DNA from: an uncultured Archangium sp.
GTDB lineage: Bacteria; Myxococcota; Myxococcia; Myxococcales; Myxococcaceae
Assembly: GCA_903905455.1 (NCBI GenBank)
Contig: CAIVGN010000225.1
Coordinates: 1 to 64,000, forward strand
Length of the DNA: 64,000 bases
Direction of reading: 5' to 3'
Below are positions 27,560-36,454 of this stretch, piece after piece. Position 1 is the first letter of the stretch. Each line of letters starts with the position of its first letter. Made by a program: the position numbers and the translations under genes. Under the pieces are notes generated by a model. The model made no database searches, was not told the origin of the DNA, and worked only from the letters and a program-made list of their open reading frames with translations.

Positions 27560-28567
27560 TCAGCGCGGCACCAGCGCGCGGGGCACCTGCACCTGGGCGA
27601 TGGTCACCGCGACCACCGCCCCCGAGGCCGACAGGTAGCGCTGCACGCCCGGCCGCCGTTGCACCACCGCCTGCGCCGCCGATTCCTCGCGGCGACAGGC
27701 GGCGTCGACCTCTTCGAAGAGCTTGAGCGCGTGGACCAGGGCCTCGGTGGCCACGGCCTCGCGCTGCGCCGCGGTCTGCCGCCAGCTCGCCACCTCCTGC
27801 AGGCGCTCCAGCATCCACGCGCGGCGCTGCAGCGGGTCCATGCCCAGCCAGGCGCCCCACAGCCCGGTACCCACCGCCCCCACCGCCGTCGACCAGCGCA
27901 GCGCCGGCAGCCCCGCGAACCACTGGGCGATGAGCCCCGGCTGGCGCACCACCACCCCCAGCACCCCGAGGCTGGCCACGGCCACCAGCGCGCCCAGCAC
28001 CCGCAGCCATCCCGGCCGCGGCGTCGAAGGGAGCCTCGAGAGCAGCTGCTCGTGGCGCACCACGTCTTGTTGCAGCCGCTCCACCACCACCCGTTCGCGG
28101 GTCTCGTCGCGGGCCGCCGAGGCGCGGGTCTCGGAGGCCACGGTGCGCTCGTGGCTCTTCTGCTCGAAGCGCAGCAGCGTCTCCAGGTCCACCCGGGCCG
28201 CGTCGTCGAGGTAGATGAAGGACTGCTCCTCGGCGCCGCGCAGCGCGTGGAGCAGGTCGCGCGCGTACACCTGGTCGTCGGCCTCGCTGAGCTGCGCGGG
28301 GTCGAAGCCGCTGTCACCCACCCCCCGGTTCAGGGCCTTGAACCCCAGGTGCTTGGCCAGCGGGTCTTCTTCGGTCTCTACCCGGGCCCAGGTCTCGCGA
28401 ATGGTCACCACCGCGTCGCGCAGGGCCTGCTCGAAGGGGTGTGGCACGGTGCGCCGGGTGGCCACGGCCTCGACGCTCTCGACGGGGCCGAGGCCCCGGA
28501 CGGGCGGCAGCTCAGGGATGGCCCTGATCCGCGAGATGGGTTCGGCGCCGAGGACGGGCTTCAGCAT
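27560..28567 (-). CDS. Two-helix membrane protein of unknown function
   Basis: About 335 residues from the ATG at 28567. The first 190 residues are hydrophilic and helical, with a long charged stretch (SETRASAARDETRERVVVER); then two hydrophobic segments (about 205-225 and 240-260) and a second helical region rich in Arg/Glu. The pattern suggests a protein anchored in the inner membrane with both ends in the cytoplasm. No enzyme motif is visible and I do not recognise the family. It ends directly against the phosphofructokinase stop and diverges from the NmrA-like gene. Confidence 0.65.
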   Translation of the reverse strand: MLKPVLGAEPISRIRAIPELPPVRGLGPVESVEAVATRRTVPHPFEQALRDAVVTIRETWARVETEEDPLAKHLGFKALNRGVGDSGFDPAQLSEADDQVYARDLLHALRGAEEQSFIYLDDAARVDLETLLRFEQKSHERTVASETRASAARDETRERVVVERLQQDVVRHEQLLSRLPSTPRPGWLRVLGALVAVASLGVLGVVVRQPGLIAQWFAGLPALRWSTAVGAVGTGLWGAWLGMDPLQRRAWMLERLQEVASWRQTAAQREAVATEALVHALKLFEEVDAACRREESAAQAVVQRRPGVQRYLSASGAVVAVTIAQVQVPRALVPR

Positions 28568-28657
28568 CGGCTCCAACGCTAACGGCGGGCCCCGGTTTCG
28601 CCGCACAACGTGGGTGTTTTCGCGGGTGTCGGGGGCGTTGCAGGCGCATGGTGCGCG

Positions 28658-28671
28658 GAATTTCGAAATTC
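28658..28671. promoter_or_regulatory. 14-bp palindrome beside the NmrA-gene ribosome site
   Basis: GAATTTCGAAATTC is a perfect palindrome in an otherwise GC-rich region and ends one base before the GGAGG ribosome site of the gene starting at 28682. A dimeric repressor bound here could block transcription or ribosome entry. It is an inferred operator; there is no regulator gene next to it. Confidence 0.5.
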
Positions 28672-28681
28672 GGAGGCATCC

Positions 28682-29539
28682 ATGTTCGCTGTCGCTGGTG
28701 TGTCAGGTCGTGTCGGAGCCGCAACCGCGGAAGGTCTCATCAGGCGTGGGCAGAAGGTGCGCGTGCTGGTGCGCAACGAAGCGCAGGGGGAGCCGTGGCT
28801 CCGCCGGCACTGCGAGGTCGCGGTGGTGGACCTCAACGACAGCGCGGCGCTGGCCGCCTCGTTGAAGGGGCTGACCGGCGCGTTCTTGTTGCTGCCCCCG
28901 TCGCAGGCCGCTGATCCGCTCGCGGCCCAGGCCGAGATGCTCTCCAAGATGGTCGCCGGGGTGAAGAAGGCCACCGGACTCAAGAGCCTGGCGTTCCTCT
29001 CGTCGGCCGGTGCCCAGCACCCCGCGGGTACGGGCCCCATCGTCTCGCTCTACAAGGCCGAGAAGGCGCTGACCAACATCGTGCCCTCCGTGACCTTCGT
29101 GCGCGCGGCGTACTTCCTCGAGAACTGGGTGCCGTCGTTCATGCCCGCGCTCGAGACGGGGGAGCTGCCCTTCTTCGGGCACGTGCACCTCAAGTTCTCG
29201 CAGGTCTGCGCCCACGACATCGGTGACGCGGCCGCCGCGGCCCTCGAGGAGCAGGTGCACGGCACGCGCTACATCGAAGTCGCCGGCAAGGAGAACTGGT
29301 CGGTCGAAGACGTGGCCGCGGTGCTCACTTCGTTGCTGGGCACGAACATCAAGGCCGTGGAGCTGCCCGTGGAGGCGGCGAAGGAAGGCCTCGAGCGTGC
29401 CGGCCTGCCCCCGGTGATGGCCGGCCTCTACGCCGAGCTGTACCAGGCGATGTCGCGCGGGCTCTTGCACTTCGCCCACCCGCACCAGGTCAAGCGCGGG
29501 CCGACCAGCCTGTTCGACGCCATCAAGCCGATGGTCTGA
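28682..29539 (+). CDS. NmrA-like NAD(P)-binding oxidoreductase
   Basis: This 285-residue protein starts with MFAVAGVSGRVGAATAEGLI, a Rossmann dinucleotide loop of the NmrA/atypical short-chain dehydrogenase kind (GxxGxxG-like). It continues with VRVLVRNE, then LLLPPS, FLSSAGAQ and YKAEKAL at the place where catalytic Tyr-x3-Lys is found in classical enzymes (here Y-K-A-E-K). NmrA-like proteins use NADP(H) and either reduce quinones or sense redox state. It starts after a good ribosome site (GGAGG) and a palindrome, and stands apart from the other genes. The substrate is unknown. Confidence 0.85.
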   Translation: MFAVAGVSGRVGAATAEGLIRRGQKVRVLVRNEAQGEPWLRRHCEVAVVDLNDSAALAASLKGLTGAFLLLPPSQAADPLAAQAEMLSKMVAGVKKATGLKSLAFLSSAGAQHPAGTGPIVSLYKAEKALTNIVPSVTFVRAAYFLENWVPSFMPALETGELPFFGHVHLKFSQVCAHDIGDAAAAALEEQVHGTRYIEVAGKENWSVEDVAAVLTSLLGTNIKAVELPVEAAKEGLERAGLPPVMAGLYAELYQAMSRGLLHFAHPHQVKRGPTSLFDAIKPMV

Positions 29540-29566
29540 GTGTCACCGGGCGCCGCACCAGCCCCC

Positions 29567-31066
29567 TCAGGGGTTGGTGCACGTCGTGGTGACCACGACT
29601 GCGATTCGACGACCCATCTCGTCGCTCGCTTCTCCGACGACGTAGAGCACGCCGTCGGAATGGCCTGCGACCGCGTGGAATTGGGTGCTCTTCCCCTGGA
29701 CGAACTGCGTGGCGAGGCCAGCATCGGCCGGCTTCACCTCTTGCCAGTCTGCTCCGTCTCCGGTCGGTGACGCGTGGATGTGCCCCGCTGTGGGCTGAGT
29801 ACCGCAGTTCCCCAGCGCGAAGACCCCGAAGGGCGTCGCGGCCATGCCGGTGGCGGTACATGACTCGGTGTCGTCGCGTAATCGAGTGCCTTGGTAGCTC
29901 GAGCCTTCGTCGTCGCTCTTTTGCAGCCACCATCGAGGGGTCGGTGCGGTTGTGGGGGTTGTGCTGTCGAAGGTGTTGACGAAGACTCCTCCGCCCGCCA
30001 CGGCGACGCCGCCGCTGGGGATGGTGTGACCACCATCACTGCTACCATTGGCAACCGGCGCAGATGATTCTGGGAATTGGTAGGTCCACCAGGATTGCGC
30101 GGAGCCTGGGTTCAAAGACCCGGTGCTGATCACGGTTCCGCGGGAGGTCACCAGGGTCACCAGGGGCACGAAGGAACCCGTGGGCTGCGCTGCGCCAAGC
30201 GTCATCGCCTTCCAAGTAGCCCCGTGGTCGTCGCTCATGAAGGTGACTGCATCTGCAGAGGTGCCCTGCGTCCCGCTGATGAAGAGCCGGCCGTCTGGAC
30301 CCACCGCGAGGTTGGTGTTCGATAGCGGGGCGGAAGGAAAGGTGGATGTGAGCCCAGTGAAGGTCGCCTCGCTCGCCATGCGTCGTCGAATGGGCATGCT
30401 CAGAGTGGTGATTTGGGCAGGCCATCCACGAGTGAAGAAGACGTTGTCGCAGCCATCGACCGTGACTTGCGGTGCTCCTTTCATTGGATCGATTGCATCC
30501 GTTGGCTCGTCGATGGTGTTCCACTTCGTCCCCTGATCGCTGCTCACCATCAAGACCGCATGCGGCTGGGCACCATTGAAGCTCTTGACTCCGGAGACGT
30601 ACACGGAGCCCGTCGAATCGACGGCGACCCCGGTCGCGTAACTGTACGTACAGCCTCCATCGCAGAACGGGTCGCCGATCCAGTTGAAGGGCGCGCAGGA
30701 GACGGTGCCTGTCGTGGGAAGCGAAGGGTACGAAGCGCCGCAGGAGCCCCCGTCGCGGAGCCCACCATCGCTCTCCGTGCCGCCGCCCGTCGCGCTCCCT
30801 CCGCCCATCGCCGTGCCGCCGCCCATCGCCGTGCCGCCGCCCATCGCCGTGCCGCCGCCCATCGCACTGCCGCCACCCGTCGCAGTACCGCCACCCGTCC
30901 TGAGGACGCACCTCCTGGTCGCAGGGCTGCAAACCAACTCCCCCCTGTCATCACAGGGGTACGTCGCGCCCGGCTCACAGCTGGCACCGACGAGGTCCGC
31001 CACCGGCGGCTGGCAGCCGACGGCGAGAAGGAGACCCGCCCCGACCATCAACAAGCGCGTTCGCAT
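29567..31066 (-). CDS. Lipoprotein with tandem GGGxAM repeats and BNR-like domain
   Basis: A lipoprotein signal (MRTRLLMVGAGLLLAVGC) is followed by a Cys-rich short domain, a low-complexity Gly-rich linker of GGGTAM-type repeats (30779-30894) and then a 370-residue beta-propeller-like region with repeated Asp-box patterns such as SSDQGTKWNT, SDDHGATWKA and SDDEGSSYQG. These S-x-D-x-G-x-T-W units are the BNR/sialidase repeats seen in glycosidases and many surface propellers. No catalytic sialidase residues are obvious. The ATG at 31066 shares one base with the stop of the upstream gene (TGATG), so the two are coupled. Composition is less GC-biased than in neighbours. Confidence 0.8.
   Translation of the reverse strand: MRTRLLMVGAGLLLAVGCQPPVADLVGASCEPGATYPCDDRGELVCSPATRRCVLRTGGGTATGGGSAMGGGTAMGGGTAMGGGTAMGGGSATGGGTESDGGLRDGGSCGASYPSLPTTGTVSCAPFNWIGDPFCDGGCTYSYATGVAVDSTGSVYVSGVKSFNGAQPHAVLMVSSDQGTKWNTIDEPTDAIDPMKGAPQVTVDGCDNVFFTRGWPAQITTLSMPIRRRMASEATFTGLTSTFPSAPLSNTNLAVGPDGRLFISGTQGTSADAVTFMSDDHGATWKAMTLGAAQPTGSFVPLVTLVTSRGTVISTGSLNPGSAQSWWTYQFPESSAPVANGSSDGGHTIPSGGVAVAGGGVFVNTFDSTTPTTAPTPRWWLQKSDDEGSSYQGTRLRDDTESCTATGMAATPFGVFALGNCGTQPTAGHIHASPTGDGADWQEVKPADAGLATQFVQGKSTQFHAVAGHSDGVLYVVGEASDEMGRRIAVVVTTTCTNP
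30779..30894 (-). repeat. 18-bp tandem repeat coding GGGTAM units
   Basis: About six copies of an 18-bp unit (plus-strand form GTGCCGCCGCCCATCGCC) lie within the lipoprotein gene. They encode Gly-Gly-Gly-x-Ala-Met in frame, so changes in copy number keep the frame and only lengthen or shorten the linker. The inner copies are nearly identical. Confidence 0.85.
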
Positions 31067-32007
31067 CAGAAGCTCCCCTGGACGACGACGCTGCCCGGAC
31101 CGATGGAGACCATCGGCTGCTGTGACTCACGACCCGTTATCAACCACACGATGCCCGTGGCCAGCGCCGCGACACCCATTCCGCCGACGATGCCGCCCAC
31201 CAGCATCGCGGTGTCCGCCGTCCCGAGCTGGCGATACGCGACGTCGTAAGTCGGAGGAGGAGGGTCCGTGACCGTGCTCGCGAGGCTCGTCATGGTCGTC
31301 TCGCGCAGACCCTTGCCGGCCACGAGCAGCACCGCGCCACCGACAGCCGCCGCGCCGCCCGCGGACATCATGACGATCGGCGCGACCCGCACCGGCTTCG
31401 GCTCGACCGTCACCGCCTCGATCGGCGCGGGTCTCGGCTCGGGCTGCTGCACCACCACGGGCTCGGGTTTCGGCTTGGGAGCCACCACCACGGGCGTCGG
31501 CGCGGTGGCCGGCGCCGTCTTGAGGTCCATCTTCGGGACCATGCGCTTGACGATGGCGGTCACCAGCTCGAACAGGTCCGACTCGTCCTTGAAGTTCACC
31601 CCGTCGCGGAAGATGGCCTTCCCGTCCTTCGCGCGGATGAGCTTGATGTCGAGGCGCGTGGTCTTGCCGAACTGCGCGAGGCTCCCGGTGACCACCCACG
31701 GGGCGCCCAGGGCCGAAGACATCTCCGCGAGGCATGAGTTGGAGGCCTCGGAGCAACCGAGCAACGTTTTCTGTCGTTCCATGCCCAGCAACAACTGCAC
31801 GTCCGACGACCCCATGGCCTCCACGAGCTCGGTCCTGCCCAGCTCGGTCAAGATCTGCTCGGAGATCGAACTCCCGATGCGCACCAGCGACTCGGTCGAG
31901 CCCTCCATCGGCAAGACCACCACCTTGGGCTTCTCGGCGGCGGCCGCGGCTCCGGTGGTGAGGCAGACAGCGAGGGCGGACCAGCAGGCGAGGCGAGGTT
32001 GAGACAC
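31066..32007 (-). CDS. TolB/CsgG-like exported protein with C-terminal membrane segments
   Basis: The GTG at 32007 was chosen because GGAGGACACC sits immediately upstream and gives a signal peptide start (MSQPRLACWSALAVCLTTGA). After cleavage the region KVVVLPMEGSTES...ISEQILTELGRT and ALGAPWVVTGSLAQFGKTTR matches the TolB-N/CsgG-like fold (alternating beta-alpha, nucleotide-like). A Pro-rich segment (about 185-215) leads to two hydrophobic helices at the C-terminus. Myxobacterial proteins of this kind assemble in the envelope; the exact role is unknown. It shares one base with the downstream lipoprotein start. Confidence 0.72.
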   Translation of the reverse strand: MSQPRLACWSALAVCLTTGAAAAAEKPKVVVLPMEGSTESLVRIGSSISEQILTELGRTELVEAMGSSDVQLLLGMERQKTLLGCSEASNSCLAEMSSALGAPWVVTGSLAQFGKTTRLDIKLIRAKDGKAIFRDGVNFKDESDLFELVTAIVKRMVPKMDLKTAPATAPTPVVVAPKPKPEPVVVQQPEPRPAPIEAVTVEPKPVRVAPIVMMSAGGAAAVGGAVLLVAGKGLRETTMTSLASTVTDPPPPTYDVAYRQLGTADTAMLVGGIVGGMGVAALATGIVWLITGRESQQPMVSIGPGSVVVQGSF

Positions 32008-32077
32008 GGTGTCCTCCGAGGGCGCGGAGCTTACGCGCGAACTCCCCCGCTCAGAAGGACGACCTCCAGACACGACT

Positions 32078-32111
32078 CGGCCCCGCGCATCTCTTCGATG
32101 CCACGGGGCCG
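32078..32111 (-). terminator. Strong compound hairpin downstream of the pilin gene
   Basis: Outer stem CGGCCCCG (32078-32085) pairs with 32104-32111 and an inner stem GCATC (32087-32091) pairs with 32097-32101, leaving a 5-base loop. It lies just past the stop codon of the minus-strand pilin gene, so it should end that transcript. No T run follows. A 14-bp palindrome TGATCAGCTGATCA (32119-32132) spans the pilin stop codon beside it. Confidence 0.65.
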
Positions 32112-32129
32112 TTGCGGTTGATCAGCTGA

Positions 32130-32390
32130 TCAGTAACCGGTGTTGTTCTTCGCGAAGTCGGTGAGCTTCTTCTTCTCGAGCTTGCCCTGCGACTTGCTGG
32201 TGCGCTTCTCGACCGTGGTGTCACCGGCCAGGGCGTCGGCCGACATGCCGAAGAGGGCCTTGATGTTGTCGCCGAAGAGGGTGATGACCCCGATGGCGGC
32301 GATGGCGATGAGCGCGACGATGATGATGTATTCCGTCATGCCCTGACCGCGAGCCTTCTTGAGCGACATCTGCTTCTGCATCTTGGCCAT
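32130..32390 (-). CDS. Flp-type (class III) prepilin-like small protein
   Basis: The protein is 86 residues from the ATG at 32390 (ribosome site GGAGAAACACC just upstream). It has the short leader KKARGQG directly followed by MTEYIIIVALIAIAAIGVI, matching the Flp/Fap prepilin pattern of Gly then hydrophobic helix with Glu at position 5 (here Glu3 after the cleavage-like site, with a Tyr next). The tail is Lys-rich and longer than in most Flp pilins. No tad/cpa or prepilin peptidase genes are in the window, so it is an orphan here. The precise cleavage site and whether it assembles are unknown. Confidence 0.78.
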   Translation of the reverse strand: MAKMQKQMSLKKARGQGMTEYIIIVALIAIAAIGVITLFGDNIKALFGMSADALAGDTTVEKRTSKSQGKLEKKKLTDFAKNNTGY

Positions 32391-32544
32391 GGTGTTTCTC
32401 CTCGTGGGTCCGGGGCGCTGCGTGGACAAAGAGAGTATCGATTCGACCCGAATTTCCCGACATCGGTCATCGGGAGGATGGGGGCAATCTGCCGTAACTG
32501 ACTGATCTTTCAGGCCGAACGCGCCCGGGTGCTACAGAGCGGCG

Positions 32545-33942
32545 ATGAAACTGGCCCTGCCCACCGCGCTTTTCGCCCTGTGCGCCTGCGTCCCCACCCC
32601 GCTGATCAAGCCGACCCGCGGTCCTCCCGACGAAGTCTCGCAGCTCCAGGGCTCGGCGAGCGAGGCCACGGCGTTGGCGACCTCGTTGTGTGACGCCGCG
32701 GGGCCGCGGTTGACGGGCTCCCCGGGGGACGCGCTGGCCGTGGCGTGGGCCGTGGAGACCATGACCCGGCTCGGCTTTTCCAACGTGCACACCGAGCCGG
32801 TGACGGTGACGCGGTGGGTGCGCGGGCTCGAGGAGGCCGAGGTGGTCTCCCCGGTGCGCCAGGTGCTGCAGCTCTCGGCCCTGGGGAACAGCGTGTCCAC
32901 GCCCGAGGGCGGGCTCGAGGCCGAGGTGGTGGAGGTGCCGTCGCTCGACGCCCTCACCGCGCTCCCCGACGGCAGCCTCGCCGGCAAGCTGCTCTTCGTG
33001 AACGTGGTGATGCGGCGCACCGTCGACGGGCAGGGCTACGGCGAGGCGGCCCCGGTGCGGCGCCTGGCCGGCGTGCATGGCGTGCGGGCCGGCGCGGTGG
33101 GCGTGTTGATCCGCTCCGTGGGTACCGACAGCAACCGCCTCGCGCACACCGGCGGGCAGGGCGCGGAGGCCTCGAAGCTCCCGGTGGCGGCGCTGTCCAT
33201 TCCCGACGCGGAGCTGGTGCACCGCCTCGTCGCGCGCGGCCCGGTGCGCCTGCGCCTGAAGCTGACCATGAAGCTCGAGGGCCCGGTGCAGAGCGCGAAC
33301 GTGGTGGGCGAGGTGCTCGGCCGCGAGAAGCCCGACGAAGTGGTGCTGCTCGGCGCGCACCTCGACTCGTGGGACCAGGGCACCGGCGCGCTCGACGACG
33401 GCGCGGGCGTGGGCCTGGTGCTCGACGTGGCGCGGCTGATGAAGACGCTGCCCCACGTGCCGCGGCGCACCGTGCGCGTGGTGCTCTTCGCCAACGAAGA
33501 GAACGGGCTGTCGGGCGCGAAGGCCTACGGCGCGGCTCACGCCGACGAGTTGCCCAGGCACGTGCTGGCCCTGGAGGCTGACCTCGGCTCCGACCGCGTG
33601 CGCACCGTGCGGCTGCTGTCGGGCACCAGGGCGTCGCGCGAGGCGCTGCACACCTGGGGCCCGTGGCTGCGGCCGCTCACCGTGACCCTCGACGATGACG
33701 ACGCGATGGGCGGCGCCGACCTGAGCGTGCTGCGCGCGGCGGGCGTGCCGATGCTCGACCTGCGGCAGGACGCGTCGCGGTACTTCGATCTCCACCACAC
33801 CGCGAACGACACGGTGGACAAGCTCGACTTCGAGCAGCTCACCCAGGCCACGCGCGCCTTCGCCACCATGACGTGGCTGGCCGCAGAGCAGGGCGTCGAC
33901 TTCGGGCGCGTGCCCGAGGGCAAGCGGGTGCGCGCGCACTGA
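32545..33942 (+). CDS. M28-family Zn aminopeptidase-like lipoprotein
   Basis: The N-terminus MKLALPTALFALCAC is a lipoprotein signal with Cys13 or Cys15 as the lipidated residue. The mature protein has the M28 layout: a protease-associated-like insert (VGTDSNRLAHTG region), then GAHLDSWDQGTGALDDGAGV providing His and Asp zinc ligands, NEENGLSG with the catalytic/ligand Glu pair, LEADLGSD and a final FDLHHTANDTVDK with the last zinc-binding His. It should hydrolyse peptides outside the inner membrane. Length 465 is normal for bacterial members. It diverges from the pilin gene and is followed 110 bp later by maeB. Confidence 0.9.
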   Translation: MKLALPTALFALCACVPTPLIKPTRGPPDEVSQLQGSASEATALATSLCDAAGPRLTGSPGDALAVAWAVETMTRLGFSNVHTEPVTVTRWVRGLEEAEVVSPVRQVLQLSALGNSVSTPEGGLEAEVVEVPSLDALTALPDGSLAGKLLFVNVVMRRTVDGQGYGEAAPVRRLAGVHGVRAGAVGVLIRSVGTDSNRLAHTGGQGAEASKLPVAALSIPDAELVHRLVARGPVRLRLKLTMKLEGPVQSANVVGEVLGREKPDEVVLLGAHLDSWDQGTGALDDGAGVGLVLDVARLMKTLPHVPRRTVRVVLFANEENGLSGAKAYGAAHADELPRHVLALEADLGSDRVRTVRLLSGTRASREALHTWGPWLRPLTVTLDDDDAMGGADLSVLRAAGVPMLDLRQDASRYFDLHHTANDTVDKLDFEQLTQATRAFATMTWLAAEQGVDFGRVPEGKRVRAH

Positions 33943-34053
33943 AGGGGCATCAACCAGCGGACGTTCTGCGGACCATTCGTGGCCTTTTGACCTGACGCGC
34001 CGCGCCGCCTGAATTCGCTCGACAGGAGCGCCGCGCGGGAGGACTCAACCGGC

Positions 34054-36345
34054 ATGGCCACCAGCTTCAAGCCCATGTCCAAGAAGATCCGCCGGGAAGA
34101 CGCCCTCGACTACCACTCGCAGGGGCGGCCTGGAAAAATCGAGGTCATCCCCACCAAGCCCACGGCCACCGCGCGTGACCTGGGGCTCGCGTACACGCCG
34201 GGCGTCGCCGAGCCCTGCCTGGAGATCGCCAAGGACCCGGACCTCTCGTACCTCTACACGGCGCGCAGCAACCTCGTGGCCGTCATCTCCAACGGCACCG
34301 CGGTGCTGGGCCTGGGCGACATCGGTCCCTACGCCGGCAAGCCGGTGATGGAGGGCAAGGGCGTGCTCTTCAAGAAGTTCGCCGACATCGACGTGTTCGA
34401 CATCGAGGTCGACGCCAAGGAGGTCGACGCGTTCTGCGCGGTGGTGAAGGCCCTCGAGCCCACCTTCGGCGGCATCAACCTGGAAGACATCAAGGCCCCG
34501 GAGTGCTTCGTCATCGAGCGCCGGCTCCAGGAGCAGATGAACATCCCGGTGTTCCACGATGACCAGCACGGCACGGCCATCATCTCCGGCGCCGCGATGC
34601 TCAACGCGCTGGAGCTGGCGGGCAAGAAGATCGGCGAGGTGCGCGTGGTCGTCTCGGGCGCCGGCGCCGCGGCCATCGCCTGCACCAACTTCTGGGTCAG
34701 CCTCGGGGTGAAGCTCGAGAACGTGCTCATGGTGGACACCAAGGGCGTGCTCCACACCGGCCGCAAGGACGCCAACGAGTGGAAGCAGCCCTTCGTGCGC
34801 GAGACGAAGGCCCGCACCCTGGCCGATGCCCTGGTCGGCGCCGACATCTTCCTGGGCGCGTCGGTCAAGGGCCTGCTCACCGGTGAGCTGCTCAAGCCCA
34901 TGGCGAAGAACCCCATCATCTTCGCGCTCGCCAACCCCGACCCGGAGATCGACTACCACGAGGCGAAGGCCGCCCGGCCCGACGCCATCGTGGCCACCGG
35001 CCGCAGCGACTTCCCCAACCAGGTGAACAACGTCCTGGGGTTCCCCTTCATCTTCCGCGGCGCCCTCGACGTGCGCGCGCGGCGCATCAACGAAGAGATG
35101 AAGCTCGCCGCGGCCCGGGCCCTGGCGGCGCTGGCGCGGGAAGACGTGCCCGACGCGGTGAGCCACGCCTACGGCGGTGAGCACTTCGCCTTCGGCCCCG
35201 ACTACATCATCCCCAAGCCGTTCGACGCGCGCGTGCTCCTGTGGGTCGCGCCGGCCGTGGCCAAGGCGGCCATGGACACCGGCGTGGCGCGCATGCCCGT
35301 GGACCTCGCCGAGTACCGCGAGAAGTTGCACCGCATGCAGTCGCGCAGTTACCAGGTGATGGAGTCGGTCATCGAGCGCGCGCGGGCCAAGCAGAAGGCC
35401 GTGGTGCTCAACGACGGAGAGCACCCCCGGGTGCTGCAGGCGGCGCGCATCCTCCGCGAAGAAGGCGTGTGCCAGCCGGTGCTGCTGGGCGACGTGACGG
35501 CCATCAAGAAGGGCATCGTCGACCTGCGCCTCGAGGACGAGCTCAAGGACGTCACCATCATCGACCCGCGGCAGCACGCGGACCTCGAGCGCTTCACCCA
35601 GGAGTACTACCTCGCCAAGCAGCGCAAGGGCGTCTCGCTGGAGCACGCGCAGGCGAGCATGCGGCGGCGCAACTACTTCGGCTCGATGCTGGTGAAGACC
35701 GGCGGGGCCGATGGCTTCGTCACCGGGCTCACCCAGAGCTACCCCGAGGCCGTGCGCCCGCTGCTGGAGGTCATCGGCACGCGCGAGGGCCGGCGCGCCG
35801 GCGGCGTGTACATCGTGGTGCAGCGCAACGGCTTCAAGTTCTTCGCCGACTGCACCATGAACCCGGTGCCGAGCTCGGAGTACCTGGCCGACATCGCCAT
35901 CGCCACGGCCGACCTCGCGCGCAGCTTCGACGTGGTGCCGCGCATCGCGTTCCTCTCGTACTCGAACTTCGGTTCGGCCTCGGGCGGCCCCAGCCCGGCG
36001 CGCATGCGCGAGGCGATGGAGCTGGCCCACGCGCGTCGTCCCGAGCTGGAGATGGACGGCGAGATGCAGGTGGACAGCGCGCTGGTGACCGAGGAGCGCG
36101 AGAGCCGCTTCCCCTTCAGCCGGCTCACCGCTGACGCCAACGTGCTCATCTTCCCGTCGCTCGACGCGGCGAACACGGCCTACAAGCTGCTGTGGCGCTT
36201 CGGTGGCGCGGAGGTCATCGGGCCCTTGCTGCTGGGCATGAACCAGCCGGTCAACGTGCTGCAGAACAACGCCTCGGTGCAGGACATCGTCAACCTCGCG
36301 GCCGTCACGGCGATGCGCGCGCAGGGTGGCGAGTTCCTCTTCTGA
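34054..36345 (+). CDS. maeB: NADP-dependent malic enzyme with phosphotransacetylase-like domain
   Basis: The enzyme oxidatively decarboxylates malate to pyruvate. At 763 residues it has three parts: malic N-terminal domain ([27 protein letters not shown]), NAD(P)-binding domain ([35 protein letters not shown]), and from about residue 430 a phosphate acetyl/butyryltransferase-like domain that in MaeB regulates activity by acetyl-CoA. The known catalytic Tyr/Lys region is present. It is preceded by a good ribosome site (GGGAGGA) and followed by a hairpin at 36353-36380. Expected role: anaplerosis and NADPH supply. Confidence 0.95.
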   Translation: MATSFKPMSKKIRREDALDYHSQGRPGKIEVIPTKPTATARDLGLAYTPGVAEPCLEIAKDPDLSYLYTARSNLVAVISNGTAVLGLGDIGPYAGKPVMEGKGVLFKKFADIDVFDIEVDAKEVDAFCAVVKALEPTFGGINLEDIKAPECFVIERRLQEQMNIPVFHDDQHGTAIISGAAMLNALELAGKKIGEVRVVVSGAGAAAIACTNFWVSLGVKLENVLMVDTKGVLHTGRKDANEWKQPFVRETKARTLADALVGADIFLGASVKGLLTGELLKPMAKNPIIFALANPDPEIDYHEAKAARPDAIVATGRSDFPNQVNNVLGFPFIFRGALDVRARRINEEMKLAAARALAALAREDVPDAVSHAYGGEHFAFGPDYIIPKPFDARVLLWVAPAVAKAAMDTGVARMPVDLAEYREKLHRMQSRSYQVMESVIERARAKQKAVVLNDGEHPRVLQAARILREEGVCQPVLLGDVTAIKKGIVDLRLEDELKDVTIIDPRQHADLERFTQEYYLAKQRKGVSLEHAQASMRRRNYFGSMLVKTGGADGFVTGLTQSYPEAVRPLLEVIGTREGRRAGGVYIVVQRNGFKFFADCTMNPVPSSEYLADIAIATADLARSFDVVPRIAFLSYSNFGSASGGPSPARMREAMELAHARRPELEMDGEMQVDSALVTEERESRFPFSRLTADANVLIFPSLDAANTAYKLLWRFGGAEVIGPLLLGMNQPVNVLQNNASVQDIVNLAAVTAMRAQGGEFLF

Positions 36346-36352
36346 TCAACCT

Positions 36353-36380
36353 CCCTCTCCCTGCGCGAGCGGGGAGAGGG
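36353..36380 (+). terminator. Hairpin after maeB, GC-rich dispersed-repeat type
   Basis: CCCTCTCCC (36353-36361) pairs with GGGAGAGGG (36372-36380) around a 10-base loop, followed by CCGGGGTGAGGGG. It lies 8 bp after the maeB stop and should terminate it. The sequence resembles a short GC-rich repeat that is common in proteobacterial-like genomes (recalled, not checked). Confidence 0.65.
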
Positions 36381-36454
36381 CCGGGGTGAGGGGCCGAAAT
36401 CCCCCGGCTTTCCCCGCTTCCGCCGCGTGAGGCAGTGACGCTACGGTGCCCCCC

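Noticed and set aside
30779-30894. CRISPR-like array
   Set aside because: Units are contiguous without spacers and keep the lipoprotein reading frame.
34045-36030. 661-residue minus-strand frame opposite maeB
   Set aside because: Shadow of the malic enzyme gene.
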